Source of the DNA: Leucocoprinus leucothites
Taxonomy: Eukaryota > Basidiomycota > Agaricomycetes > Agaricales > Agaricaceae
Length of the DNA stretch: 64,000 nt
Reading direction: 5' to 3'
NCBI GenBank assembly: GCA_013368445.1
Contig: JAACJO010000047.1
Span: 1 to 64,000 of the forward strand
Below, piece after piece: positions 11,080-23,108 of this stretch. The number at the start of each line of letters is the position of its first letter. Positions within the stretch are counted from its first letter, which is position 1. Position numbers and translations under genes: made by a program. The notes beneath the pieces are model-generated. The model ran no database searches. It worked only from the letters and a program-made list of their open reading frames with translations, and was not told the DNA's origin.

Positions 11080-14000
11080 ACCCAAAAGCCCAACCGTTCC
11101 TTGCTGTTCTTGTTTGTATCCACTACTGTAACATCCAACTCCATTCCAACAGTTTGCATCTCACTCCCGTTGCCTCCATATCTAGGTAGCGAGTACTACC
11201 AAGGACGATTTTTCGATCATGTTCCGTGGCGCACACCATCTTGCTATCAAAGATACTTACTTTATTGACAACTCTACTGCTAGATCTGGTCAGTCTCCCA
11301 TTATCCATATTTCCTTTCAAATAAGGGCTTTCTCATACGGTCAGCAGGCCTCGAAATCCTCCTCAGCAAGTCGATGCCAGATGCCTTTCACGACTCTGGT
11401 GCTCGGGATCCACCCCCCAGATGTCACTTTGGTACTCGACAGGGGTATATCACGAAAATTGTCGGCTGGGCACACGGAAATTGTAGTGGCAATCAACCGC
11501 TTCTTTGGATGTACGGTCCTTTTGGAGTTGGCAAGACTGCCGTTGCACAGAGTTGTGCTGATGCCCTAGAGTCCGAGCATAGACTCGCTGCTAGTCTCTT
11601 CTTCTCCCGCTCAAGCACAGATCGCGACGACCCTCAACGCCTTTTCACATCCATTGATTATCAGATCGCTACAAAGTGTGAAGAGTATTGTAATGCTATC
11701 GAATGTCGTATTCGAAGGGATCCAGCCATAACTACCAAATCGCTATCAAAGCAGTTTGAGGAACTTTTCGTCCATCCTCTCAGTCAAATTGATATCACGG
11801 AGAGTGGGCTTGAGGGGCGTGTTGTGGTTGTGGACGGCTTGGATGAATGCCGTGGAACGATGGAGCAGCGCGCAATAATTGATATCATCACTACTTCCGC
11901 TCGCAATGGGACGGCACCCTTTCGCTGGTTTTTAACTAGCCGACCAGAGGATCATCTGGTCCGTAGCATGAGCTCAGAGAGTGTATCCAGCATCTCGGTA
12001 CACCTCGAGCTTCCCGTATCTCGCGCCATAGACCACGAAATTTTGATTTTCGTCACGAATGAATTCAAAAAGATCCGCGAGGATCGCGGTCTATCAGATT
12101 CCTGGCCACCCGAAGAGGTACTATCACTTCTCGTTGAACATGCTGCTGGGCTCTTCATTTTTGCTGCGACCGTCATGCGCTTCATTAGTGATGATAACTC
12201 TTTCGGCCCTCAAGACCAGCTGCGCATTGTGCTCGAGTTTTTGGAGGGTGTGTCCGCTCGTAATGATGGACCAGGCAACCCTTTGGAGGAGATGGATAGT
12301 TTCTATATGCTCATCATGCAACGAATTCCTCCGAAATTGCTGAAGACAGCGCGGGCGATTTTACTCCTCCATGACCTTCACCTACTCTCGGCGGCTGTAA
12401 TTGCCGATTATTTATCTCTTTCCGAAGAGCAGTTCTGGGGCGTATGGGCTTACCTCCAGTCTGTTGTTTCACTGGAGCCTCCAAACGTTTGCTGGTGTAA
12501 GTTAAGTAGGATGGGATTCAGTTTCCATCATGCATCGTTCCTTGATTTCCTGAGGGACCCTGGACGTTCCAAGGAGCTATGCATCTACGGTAGCTTCCTG
12601 GATGAACTTCGCCGGAATGTTTTGTCACGATTGCATGAGGCCTGTTCATGTGGTGCTTTTCGTCGGGTTTATCTAACATTTCCTTTGCTGACCAAGGTGC
12701 ATTATCACTTTTAGGCTCCGGAGAGGGTACAGCAAAACGCGGTAGCACCTGGGATTGGCTACTTTCATTTTACCTCTCCGCAGTGCCCTCACACCCCTTT
12801 GATCTTCAGACTGCCAGGTCTCTCGCAGAGCTCCCTTTCAGCCGGGCAAATTTCAATGCAGGCTTGAGAGCCGATGTCACGGGGGGTGTCAATTTCGGGA
12901 ATTGGAGAGACAATGTAAGCTTTTCGATGTCGTTTCATGGTTTCTTGGGAGTGGTTTCTTGGAGTGTTTGAACTCTTCAAAATTAGTGCTGACCGATGTC
13001 CATAGCTGCCAGCTGAACTCCGGGACGAGATCCTTCGACGGGACGTGCTACGGCAGGAACCCACTTCCAATTGCGAGGATGCACCTGAGGTGTGGATATT
13101 GGGTCATGGTGAACATGAAGCGCAGTTTTAATACCCAAGTCAGTGGATGTGTATATGCTGCTAGGACGCTCGATAGGTTCTACGATTTGTCCGTAGATCA
13201 AAACATATTTCTCGCTTTCTTTCATAGCTCGGCGATAGATGACTCGGAAGTGACTCTTGCTGGTACAATATATTAGAACAGACGCAGCTTTATAGTCTGG
13301 GCCTTCTAAAGTTTTTTTCATATCCCTGATGTAGTTGATTCCAGCAAGGTTGCTCGAATTTGGTCCATCGGGCAAGTCACGGTCACATGATGGCAGGGAG
13401 GCGAGTTGGCGGAGCTCCTGCTTGACGACGGCGACGATGCACAAAGCCAAAGACGCCGTCTCCAAAAAAGCAAAACGTCTCTCAGCCCGCCTCACTGGCC
13501 ACCCACTCTCTCCTCCCATCGCAGACATCGCAGGCTCGCTGCCTGGACCTACTCTCATCGACGATGGGACTGATCTCTCAGTGCCAGAAGCGCTACAACA
13601 AGGAACAGAGATGCTCAAGATCTCTGACAAGAACGAGAAGCGCGTCGTATTCAGACTCAACCCCGACTCTGGCCACATATCTTACCGATCTCAGAAACAC
13701 GGCATAGGTTGGTCTCGTGTTCTCCGTTCCCAGGCGCCTATTGACCCCTATCCAGTCCCGATCGCAGCCATCAAAGAAATTCGTACAGGCGAAAACACGA
13801 AATACGATCGCCAGCGATTCGAAAAACCAGAAGAATGGGAGTCGCGGTGGTTGACTATTATCTATACCATCGATGGGTCATACAAGACCCTTCACATGAT
13901 CGCCGACACCCGGGACGTCCTCAAGCAGTGGGAGGTTTCGCTCAGGAAGCTGTACGCCATCCGACAAGGTTTGATCACCGGTCTCGGGAAATTCGATTTG

Positions 14001-14270
14001 AGGGAGACGATATGGGAACGTCAGTATTGGAAGGGCGCAGATCAGGAGGGAGACCAGAAACTCGTTTTCAACGAGGTGCTTGGTCTGTGCAAGAGGTTGA
14101 ATGTGAACCTTTCCAATCCACAACTTCAAAAGTTGTTCCGTGTGAGTTTTCAAGCTTGATACGGGCCATAAATGTATTTATTCTTTGGCTTTATAGGATG
14201 CAGATACGCAGCAACGAGGATATCTCGACTTTCAGGGTTTCCAGCGTTTCGTCAAAGCGCTCAAATACCG
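11080..14270 (+). repeat. Segmental duplication, copy 2 (NACHT gene plus PLC 5' part)
   Basis: Partner of 7490-10,640. It contains the second NACHT gene and continues into the complete PLC gene, whose last six exons lie beyond the duplicated part. This copy therefore probably keeps the original arrangement, and copy 1 is the derived, cut-off one (inference). Confidence 0.85.
11219..13131 (+). CDS. NACHT-domain STAND NTPase (NLR-like), copy 2
   Basis: Paralog of the gene at 7628 with the same four-exon plan: 11,219-11,288, 11,348-12,652, 12,715-12,914, 13,006-13,131 (566 aa). Exons 1 and 3 match copy 1 in length exactly. It has the leader MFRGAHHLAIKDTYFIDNS, Walker A GPFGVGKT, Walker B VVVVDGLDEC and FLTSRPEDH. 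The NTPase core is nearly identical to copy 1. Differences cluster after the core, around LLLHDLHLLSAAVIADYLSLS, and in the last exon, where this copy ends earlier, after VWILGHGEHEAQF. The stop is 305 bp from the PLC start on the same strand. Splice sites and frames are intact, so it is probably functional. Confidence 0.85.
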
Positions 14271-16774
14271 ACCCGAACTAAATGCACTATACGAATCCAC
14301 CAAAGGGTCACGCGGAAAATTCGACTATACCGCTTTCAAATCATTCATGGTCGAAACCCAAAAGGTACTTCTACTTTCCCTCTCACGCTCTCCACTCATA
14401 TCCCACCCAGTCATCCCTCTCCGATCCAGACCTCCAATCTCTCTTTCTCAAATGCGCCTGCGCTTCGACTCTGACAAACGATCTAACACTCACCCTCGAC
14501 CAATTCTCTTCCTTCCTCCTCTCGCCTGACAATGCCGTGTTCTCCGAAGCTGGTAAAGGCATATGGCAAGACATGACTCGACCATTATCCGATTATTACC
14601 TCTCGTCATCTCACAATACCTATCTCGTGGGACATCAACTCGTCGGTGTGAGTACAGTCGAGGGGTACATCAGAGCATTGTTACACAGTTGTCGAACTGT
14701 CGAACGTACGTGTTCACCTCCTTTCCCTTTATTTGATTCCCTGAACGGCTTTATCCAATAGTGGACATCTACGACGGAGACACCGAACCCGTCATCTACC
14801 ATGGCAAAACCTTCACTTCCAAAGTCTCCCTCCGCGATATCTGTCAAGCGATCAACAAATACGCGTTTGTCACTTCACCATATCCATTGATCATTTCCGC
14901 AGAAATCCATTGTAGTGTGAGTCAGCAAGAGAAGATAGTTGATGTGATGATGGAGGAATTTGGTGAGAAGTTGGTTAGGGTGGGTGAAGGACAGGAAAGA
15001 CCTAAGGTTGAGATGTTGCCGAGTCCGGAAGAGCTGAAGCATAAAGTTTTGGTGAAGGTTCGTGTTTTACCTCGGCTATCATGGTTCAACGTGCTAATAC
15101 TGGTTTCGTAGGCGAAAAACTTGTTTGTGGTAGCTCAACTCGCAGAAATCAAAGCCACACACGAACTTGAACTCGCCGCTCAACAAGAAAAACAAGACCA
15201 GCTCCATCGTGAAAACACTCTCTCCTCTCTCCTCAGTTTGATCTCTTCCTCCTCTTCTTCGAGCGATAACGACGATGACGATGATAAAGTCGACGGTACT
15301 GGTTCCGGTGGATTGCGCGAGGAGCTCAAATCCAAGTGGCGGAAATTCAGACATGGTGATAGTGGATCAAGGTCAGGATCACCTGGTACCAGTCCACCAC
15401 CACCGACAACAGCAACTTCGCATCTCAACTCGAGTCCAAATGTGAATTCACCTACCCTCTTACCCCCTTCCGCGCCCGCGTCCCCAATCCCCACTGTCAC
15501 TCTAACGAAATCACCCACTCCCTCCTCACACACCGATAAGTTGAAAGCCAAGATAAAGGACAAGGCCCAAGGTGGTGATGGTGACAAGCAGAAACAGAAA
15601 CCGAAAATGTCACTTCGCCTCGTCTCACTCCTCGTATACACCGTCGGCGTCAAATGTCACGGTATAGGCGCACAGTCTGGTGTCACCTACGCACCTGAAC
15701 ATTTGTTTTCTGTCTCTGAGAATTTCATAAACCGGCTGATCAAAGCGCGTCTTGAATCAAGCGCCGGTATCTCGAGTGGTACGGAAGGAGCTGAGGGGCA
15801 AAGGGAGGGGGAAAGGGCAGTGAGAGAGTTGATGAATCATACGCATCGGAATCTCGTGCGGGTTTATCCAAAGGGGATGAGAGTCAATTCGAGCAATTAT
15901 GAGCCTCACAGGTATTGGGCTGTTGGAGCGCAGATTGTAGCTATCAATTGGCAGACTTTTGGTGTGTGATTTATTCTCTTTTTTGCAGTTTAGGATGGTT
16001 GTTGACGTGCGGGAGTAGATTTTGGATATATGATTAATCGAGCGATGTTTCAGAGGAATGGGAGAAGTGGGTATGTGTTGAAGCCGAGAGCGTTGAGAAA
16101 GGAGGGAGAGGAGATGTTGAATCGGTATTCACGGCATATCCTCGATATCACTGTAGGTTCCCTTCATTACCCACGCTACTCGCTAACTCGATTTTTTTAA
16201 ATGTTTACCAGATTATATCGGCACAACAACTCCCCCGCGAACGCGACCACAGCTCAGGCCAAGAAATTATAACCGACTCTGTCGTCGATCCATTCGTCGA
16301 AGTCACACTCCATATACCCAACTGGACAACACTTCCCTCCACTCAACAACCCTTATCTTCATCCTCCTCTTCCAGCACTCGACGCACAGCCTCTCGACGT
16401 ACCCGCGTCATCAAGAATAACGGATTTAACCCTGTCTGGGAAGAGATGCTGTCTATACCCTTTGATTGTGTTGGTGGCATCGAGCGGGAGAGTGCAGGGG
16501 GAGGGGGAATGGCGGATTTGGTGTTTGTGGAGGTTGCTGTGAGACAGAGGGGTGAGGAGAGGGAGGATGATAAAGATCCAATTGCGGTGTTTTGTGCGCC
16601 TTTGGGGACTGTTGAACATGGTGCGTTGTTTCCTTCTCGGTTTTGAATGTGTTTGGGAACTGACCGGTGGTGGAATTTTAAGGATATCGACATTTGCCGT
16701 TGTATGATATGCAGCTTACGCAACATATGTTTTCGACTCTGTTTGTCAAGATCGGAATTCGGAATGTTGATTAG
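13437..16774 (+). CDS. Phosphoinositide-specific phospholipase C (delta type)
   Basis: Cleaves phosphatidylinositol 4,5-bisphosphate to IP3 and diacylglycerol at the plasma membrane. Eight exons join in frame: 13437-14141, 14197-14364, 14411-14705, 14762-15057, 15112-15961, 16019-16152, 16212-16620, 16683-16774 (982 aa). Order: PH-like region (about 50-190), EF-hand region (about 190-290), catalytic X domain (about 350-490), a long Ser/Asp-rich low-complexity linker (about 515-650), Y domain (about 654-790) and C2 (about 817-975). Catalytic residues are visible: His359 in SSSHNTYL, Glu389 and Asp391 in ELDIYDGD, His403 in IYHGKTFTSK, and the Glu of SAEIHCS. Y-domain landmarks are HRNLVRVYPKGMRVNSSNY and NWQTFDFGYMINRAMF. 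The start is the first in-frame ATG; the same codon is ATA in the pseudogene copy. Confidence 0.95.
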
Positions 16775-19084
16775 GTGTTGGATCAGGATTTCCACGGACT
16801 ATCATTTTACGTTTCATATTTAGCATTAGGACTGTCTGGAACAGCATTTTTTACTGTACGATATACCTGACTGTACCCACTAACACGTACCCCTTCAACA
16901 AATTAGTATACCAACCATCCACGTCCTGCATCTCTGATCGGCGCTTCTGAGTGCTTCCAACTTGGTGTTCGGCTGCCGATTTGATGCCATGGATAAATCT
17001 AATTTTGACGCTCATAGTCCGTGAAGGGTCGCACTCTCGCAGTGATAGGGATCTTATCGTCGTTCTCTAAGGTTGGTCTGCTCGATCTTCCTCACTTGGT
17101 GCGGATGTGAATCGGTGAGAATGTTCTGCGAAGACGTTAAATATAGACACTAGAGTTCCGGTATTGGTTGGGTATTGTCTTAAAATTTGTAGAATCGACC
17201 ATTATTTGCTCGTTGCGACTTTCGATGTGGTTTTGGAGGAATTGACATTAGCATAACATGTACGTATTCAGAAAAACGTTTCATGCTCGTGTCGATTACC
17301 CCTCAGGACAATTGCATCACAGAGCCCATGGCATACATAGTGCATATTTATCACCTCGAGTTTTCCAACCCTTAGTTTCACCTGAGTTTAAAAAGTTCCA
17401 AAACCATTAGCGTGTAGACTAAGGCCGCCGTCTTTGGAGACAAACATACAGTGAGGCCACATGTAGTTTAGTCTTGGCAACTGTTTACGAGTGCAAGCTT
17501 GCAAGCTTTGATTGTTATCGCAAGGTTCCTATACCAAATTCGAGCCGGTTACTGCGGAGGATCCTCAGTGATTCGACCTGAAGACCTCGTTTTCGTTCGT
17601 ATGGTGCCAAGCTGATCAATCACCCAAAGGATGTGCTCCCACCTCCCACGAATCCGCAATATTCCTACGAACTGAGAAAGACGAAATGCTACATAAATAT
17701 ATAGTAGCTATTCACCTCCCTCCAACCTCCGGTAATCTAGCCCACCGCTCATCCATAAACTCTTCCCTAGGTCAGGTCGAATAAGCTGATAAGCTAACGA
17801 ACCTCGACGGGTCAAATTATGTCATCCTCCATGCATCTCGCGCTTCGAAAGACTTTTGAGCTGCCTCGAAGCAAAAAGTAAAGATCGAGGCGACGGTTAC
17901 GGTTAGCCTTTTTTTGCTGGGGGTCGAAGCATAAACCTTGTTGGACAACGGTGAGGTTCTTTTCTCCTCTCTGAAGGGTGTTGTACGTGTTATGGGTACC
18001 GGACGTGAGCCTCATGCCAAACTAGCCGTTGTATGCGGGTGGCCAAGGGAGTAGGTAATAAATATGCCACGAGATGGCTTTTGTTTCAAAGGAGGGTGTG
18101 CTCCTCCGGGTGATCGACATGGTCTATAAATTGGCTCCTTAACATTCATGGCTGAAGGAGAACGGTGACAATAAACTGCCATTAAACTGGAAAGGAAACT
18201 ACTCTATTTTCTTCTTGCACTTACTTACGAGAGCATTGTTCAAGGCTTGATCACCGGTTTGAGCGCTATGCTCGTTCTCCTCGCTAGGGCCATCCATCGG
18301 GCTTCTATTGAGTGGAGAGGTGTGGCGGTGGCACTTTCCTATCTGTATCACTATCACTGCGAGGAAGCTGACAGTCAGCAACAGGGATTTTGGGGTTTGA
18401 ATGATCCTTACGAGTGGTGTGTGCTTGAATCCACGAGATAGATTCGAACCGTCTGAGAATCTCCTGTTCTTTGCGTGTTTTCCGGGTGGACAAGGAGCGG
18501 TGTGTCTTTTCTGGTAGGTTATACTCCCAGGCTTATATTTCATTCGACGTTAATTGACTATGCTTACTCGGAACATTTGTTTCGAGAAGGTATGAAGATT
18601 CAAAGCAAGGAAAGGTATTGCCTGACGGAGTTAATTGTTCAAATCATGATACAACAATCAATCGACTTCCTTCACGTATATTCCCTTTTGTATTCGAAGC
18701 ACAGGCGCCTGTTTTTTCTACTTGATTTGAATCTCAAAATGGGCAAAGGATATCGATCCACCTTGCTCAGTTTCTTGTACTGCACGCAAGTTGACATGGG
18801 ACGAAGGAATGCTAGTCAATGAGCTGCAGTAGGCGCATCGTTGCCACAACATCGACATCCACCACCCCCTTCGAAGAATGATGATCTAGTTTAAATGCGA
18901 CCCTAAGTGACAGCCTCATGGTAAAAGTAGAAGCAGCCATGCTTCGTATTCCTGCAGTTCGCCACCCTATATATAAATATATATATATTCTCGCCTCAAC
19001 TCTGCCGGGTGCCCACATCTAGAGCTCAGGAGCCATATTTCGGCTACTCCGTGTTCTTCGGTAATAACCACCCTCTCCTTCCGA
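16775..19084. other. Gene-poor stretch
   Basis: No open frame here shows a recognisable domain or credible splice sites. The right end carries an AT-rich TATATAAATATATATATA tract (about 18,968-18,988), roughly 100 bp before the Zn2Cys6 gene start and possibly part of its promoter. Confidence 0.5.
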
Positions 19085-20304
19085 ATGGAACTACCCCTAT
19101 ATTATGTGCCGTCCACATCTCATGAGACGAGCAGCTCCCAATGGCCGTCTTCCCCGACTCCAGACACGTCAATATATTTGTCTCCTCAGGTATGTGGACC
19201 GACATGAAATAGAGCAATCACTCACAGGATCGCTGCGTGTCCAGGAGATATATCACATTCCCTACTCTGCGCTTAATGAGAACTTTTACAGAGGAGAGAG
19301 GGATGGGCAATGCGAACGCCTGCCAGGCGATCCCTGGTCAAATTTAGTCATCGGTGGGGGTAGTGGCACCTGCACAGAAGCGGTAGGTCTGGACCAATTT
19401 TATTTGGTAGGTATTTCCCCCTCCTTACCGACACCAGGGAGCTTACAATGAACACAAGGACGAGGCAGAGACACCGCCTTGCAATTTCAATGTTTCAATT
19501 CAGGGGCGAGTGAGCCGGAGTGTGGAGGAGGTATTGATCTCGCCAATAGCGACGGAGAACACTTACTACCAGGAAGCTGCCTACTCTTTTGGCAGTCTCC
19601 CTCCTCTCGATATTGAAATCGTTCCGCCTGCTTTCATTCAACACCCGACTTTGCTTCCGGACCAACGATCGACGTACTCCGAGCTGTCCGTCAACCTGAC
19701 ATACCTGGCGTCACTGTCAATGCCGTCCGATGGGTCATTTCGCAAAAACCAGGGGAATTCTGGGCAGCAAGACCTCAAGAGAGACGACGAAGCACAGAAG
19801 GGCAAATCTTGCGAAGGTGTCGTCAAATTAGGTGATGCGACAACTGGCGCTCTTCTTTCGGAGGTCGACTGGCCAACTCGTGAAAAGCCAACTCGCCGGC
19901 AAACAATAGCTACGGGTAATAAGCCAGGTGGCAAAGATAGCTCAAAGGGACCTTCGCATAGTCGACCACCGTTATCACCAAAGTCAAAAGGTCTTCCTCC
20001 AAAACGCATTCCTCCTCCCTATGGGGTTGGAAAGGCAGGCGGCATCACATCACCCTCGACGGGGAAGAAGCTCGGCCTTGCATGTTTATTCTGTCGTGAG
20101 CGCAAGATTGCGTGCGGGCGTCCATCAGAGTCTAACCCGGATCAGACTTGCAAGTAAGCGGATATCATATTGATTTCGATATTCGAGTCGAGTGCTGACT
20201 ATCCACTAAGCCAGTGCGCTCGTCGGCTCTTTAAGTGCGAGTATCCAACACAGTCACGGAGGGGGCAGCACAAGAGGCCAAAAAATAAGCAGGAAGTTAC
20301 TTGA
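19085..20304 (+). CDS. Zn(II)2Cys6 protein with C-terminal zinc cluster
   Basis: Probable DNA-binding regulator in the nucleus. Four exons join in frame: 19,085-19,189, 19,245-19,406, 19,459-20,153, 20,211-20,304 (351 aa). The protein begins MELPLYYVPSTSHETSSSQW, has a long Ser/Pro/Lys-rich disordered middle, and ends with the binuclear zinc cluster split by the last intron: CLFCRERKIAC upstream, then CNQCARRLFKCEYP, followed by the basic tail SRRGQHKRPKNK. All six cysteines are present. The zinc cluster sits at the very C-terminus, the reverse of the usual fungal Zn2Cys6 layout, but an arrangement I associate with Agaricomycete proteins. No fungal_trans middle domain is seen. The acceptor of exon 2 was chosen to keep phase; the neighbouring CAG at 19,228 would break the frame. 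Confidence 0.85.
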
Positions 20305-21283
20305 AGGAATGCAGTGCGTAGAGGAGCAGGCTGGTCGGTCGGCAAGAGTAGTAGAAGGATTTAGGACATGGAAAAATGCATTTTATTTTATTTTTGCTTA
20401 TTTGGTCGGATCCTTTTCGGGCCGGATGTCTCTTCATCTTCATGACCTCCATCCACCAGCACCTCTAGCGCGTCGGGCGTGCCAATAATTCATTTACTCA
20501 ATCGCCTGGAAAGTACCTGAGACTATGGACACTAGTTGCAACCACCATACACCACTCAGACCTTCGTCGTTCAAGGGCCAGGTTACACCCTTTACTATTG
20601 ACATGACGCTGGAAGGTGGAAGCCTGAGTGATAGTGATCCTGGCACCGCGAAGGCAGTGGAATAGCACTGAGCTGTTTCTGACCTCTTCCGGTAATTGCA
20701 TGCAACAAAACTTGTCGAATTTCGTTGACACTTGGCATACTGGTAGTATCGCTGCACGAATTCGTCAGTTCGCTGAGATCATGCAGTGCATCCGTCGAAT
20801 GTTCTCATATACTCACACTGATTACCGACCTGATCAATTGACACAGGCATCGCCCGGAGGTCTTTGATGGAAGAACTAAAGGCTCTGACGCCATGGGGAT
20901 TGAGTAGGCTGGCCGCTGGCATGGCGTGCTGACTGCTTGGTAAGCACCTCTGACACATGCTGTCAATGGAAACCGACTCATTCGGTGTAATGCAATACAT
21001 CCGACTCATCGCCTCATCGCTACCTCGACAACTTTAGACTCATATGAAAGCGATACAGACTCCGTCTTGTCGCGGATGACTCACCATCGGTTCCTCACAG
21101 TCTGCTCAGGGTCGCTCCCCTACTTCTATAAAGGCACCCCTCCATCGTCAAGGATGATTCAAATTACAGCCCGCGCTACCTCACGGACTATACCTTAGAT
21201 CCAAGGTTCTGATTCTTGTTTAATTCTCCTCACTCCCACCCAACACTACTACAAGCGTATACCCCTAATTTATCCCATACACA
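20305..21283. other. Intergenic, promoter of the next gene at its right end
   Basis: No supported gene. A TATAAA at 21,127-21,132 lies about 150 bp before the ATG at 21,284 and may be its TATA box. Confidence 0.45.
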
Positions 21284-21903
21284 ATGACTCGCCCGGAAAA
21301 GATATCCAAGCGCAAAGCCTTCAACAAGGTTGGTGATAACGTTCATATAAAGCTTCATTCTTACAGCGGTCGAACTCTGAAGGCAATCCGCGCTCGTGCA
21401 GCCGAAGAGAAAACCTCTTTCGCGTCCGTTCTTCAAAGAACTCAAGACGCTCAACATAAGCGTTCATTCCGCGCTATGCTGAATCAACCAACGCATACTG
21501 TTCGTCCTCAGCGACAGAACATGATGAAAGTATCAGACCAGGCCCATGAGTCATTTAACCATGAGCCTACCAATGACTACCTCGACGCCCGAGACACCGT
21601 TGAGCCGGAGCCAAGGCGGACTGTTGTAGTTGATTTGATGGCTATGGCTAAGCCCGCAAAGGTCAAAGGTATGACGCTCCCCTGACCCTGGTTTGAAACA
21701 CGAATTCCTGATTCTTCCTCTCTCTTCCTTTTCAAAAAGGTGTGGCTAAGGACTTCGAAATTGTTAAGAGGGTAAAGGACGTCATCGCCCTTGAAGACGG
21801 AATCTCAGATTTTGACCTCGACGAGGATGACTGGGAGGAACTCGGGTATGACGAGGACTTCAAGGATAGGCGAACATACTCTGCAGCGCTCAGGGGAAGA
21901 TAA
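21284..21903 (+). CDS. Small unknown protein
   Basis: Two exons, 21,284-21,668 and 21,740-21,903, join through a 71-nt intron to give 182 aa. I do not recognise a family. The N-terminal half is basic (MTRPEKISKRKAFNKVGDNV; AIRARAAEEKTSFASVLQRT). The C-terminal half is strongly acidic (DFDLDEDDWEELGYDEDF) and ends RTYSAALRGR. There is no signal peptide or membrane segment. The opposite charges of the halves suggest an interaction or chaperone-like adaptor, but that is only a guess. Clean splicing and codon-like composition support a real gene. Confidence 0.65.
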
Positions 21904-23108
21904 TGGTGGAGATCGCTATACAGACGTATTGGTTTGATTTCTCACCAGACCGCCAGGGTCATTGGGCGATGGCTCTCTGTGGTCTCGAAAGTGCCTGAGG
22001 TATAAGATTACGCTATCGTAGAGAGAAGTTGCAATTCTATACAATGATATATCGAATGTGTATTGCATTGGATGCAGTCCTTTGAACGTTTGGGAAAGGA
22101 TATTCCAACTCACAGATTCGGTAACTGGGGTTGACTTCTCAATCTGGAAATGTCCGGCGCTTTCTTGAGTGAAATGACACTGATCCGTGCGCTGAAGACA
22201 GTCCCGGGGAAGATATTCCGCAGCTCACGTTGTTTTCTATAGTGATATACAATATGAAGTTCTCCATGTAACCTCCGACTTAAGCATCAGGATCACTTAT
22301 AACTCATATTCCGATTCCACCGGAAATGCATCGAGAGATCGTCTGCAAGTGATTTCAAGAATCCATATTGGATTCCACGTTTGAAACCACTTTGGCCAGC
22401 TGCTTATAGAAATAGGGGTTTACGAGGCTTCACAAGCTCTTCAGTTTTGGACTCCAGTACGAGCACCGACGGAGCAAAAGCATGGCGAAGGCCTTGCGCT
22501 CAGTGCATTCAGGGAACTGGCTTTTAAGCCTAAAATCCGATACTTTTATGAATACGACCGTACCTTCGACATTCTGACGTAGTGGATGCTTCAAGTCTCT
22601 GGCTTCCCAGAATAACAAAACACGGTGGATCTCTTCTTGGAAGACTGCGATAAGGGTTCGCGTAGCGGAAGGGCGTTAAGAAGGCTCTGGGGTATATCCC
22701 TGCTATATTGGGAGGGCAAACTCTCAAAGGAACGTGGGTTGTTCCCCTTACCGGACACATTTAAGTCCAGAGCTTCGACCTTACGATTAATAATGAAGCT
22801 ACTGATGATTTCCGGTAATATAGTGTATATTTGTTTGGGGACCTGGGTGAGAGACCTGAAGTCGATTAAGAGCAGCTTGTCATTGTTCTCACGGTAGTTT
22901 TTATTGCATTCCTTCACCCAACATTCTTGGTACGACAATTCCGGCACGCATGTCGAATAAAAGCATGATATGATAGCAGAGACGGCGACAAAATGAAGTT
23001 GGAGTATGTTACTAGGGTGATTCATGAGTGGATCTTGTAGGTTCACTAGGGGAATTTAGCGTGAGGCGATTGATCGTATTGTGCAACATACCAACTAAAG
23101 TCTCGAGC
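21904..23108. other. Intergenic, no supported gene
   Basis: A 151-residue minus-strand frame (23,046-22,591) is open but has no recognisable domain, signal or splice support. Confidence 0.4.

Noticed and set aside
15180..15653. 157-codon minus-strand frame opposite the PLC gene
   Set aside because: It mirrors the low-complexity X-Y linker of PLC and has no domain; a shadow.
18199..18822. Several overlapping frames on both strands
   Set aside because: No domains, no consistent splice sites, no repeat partner elsewhere in the window.
22591..23046. 151-codon minus-strand frame before membrane copy 1
   Set aside because: No domain, signal peptide or splice support; could be real but cannot be supported.
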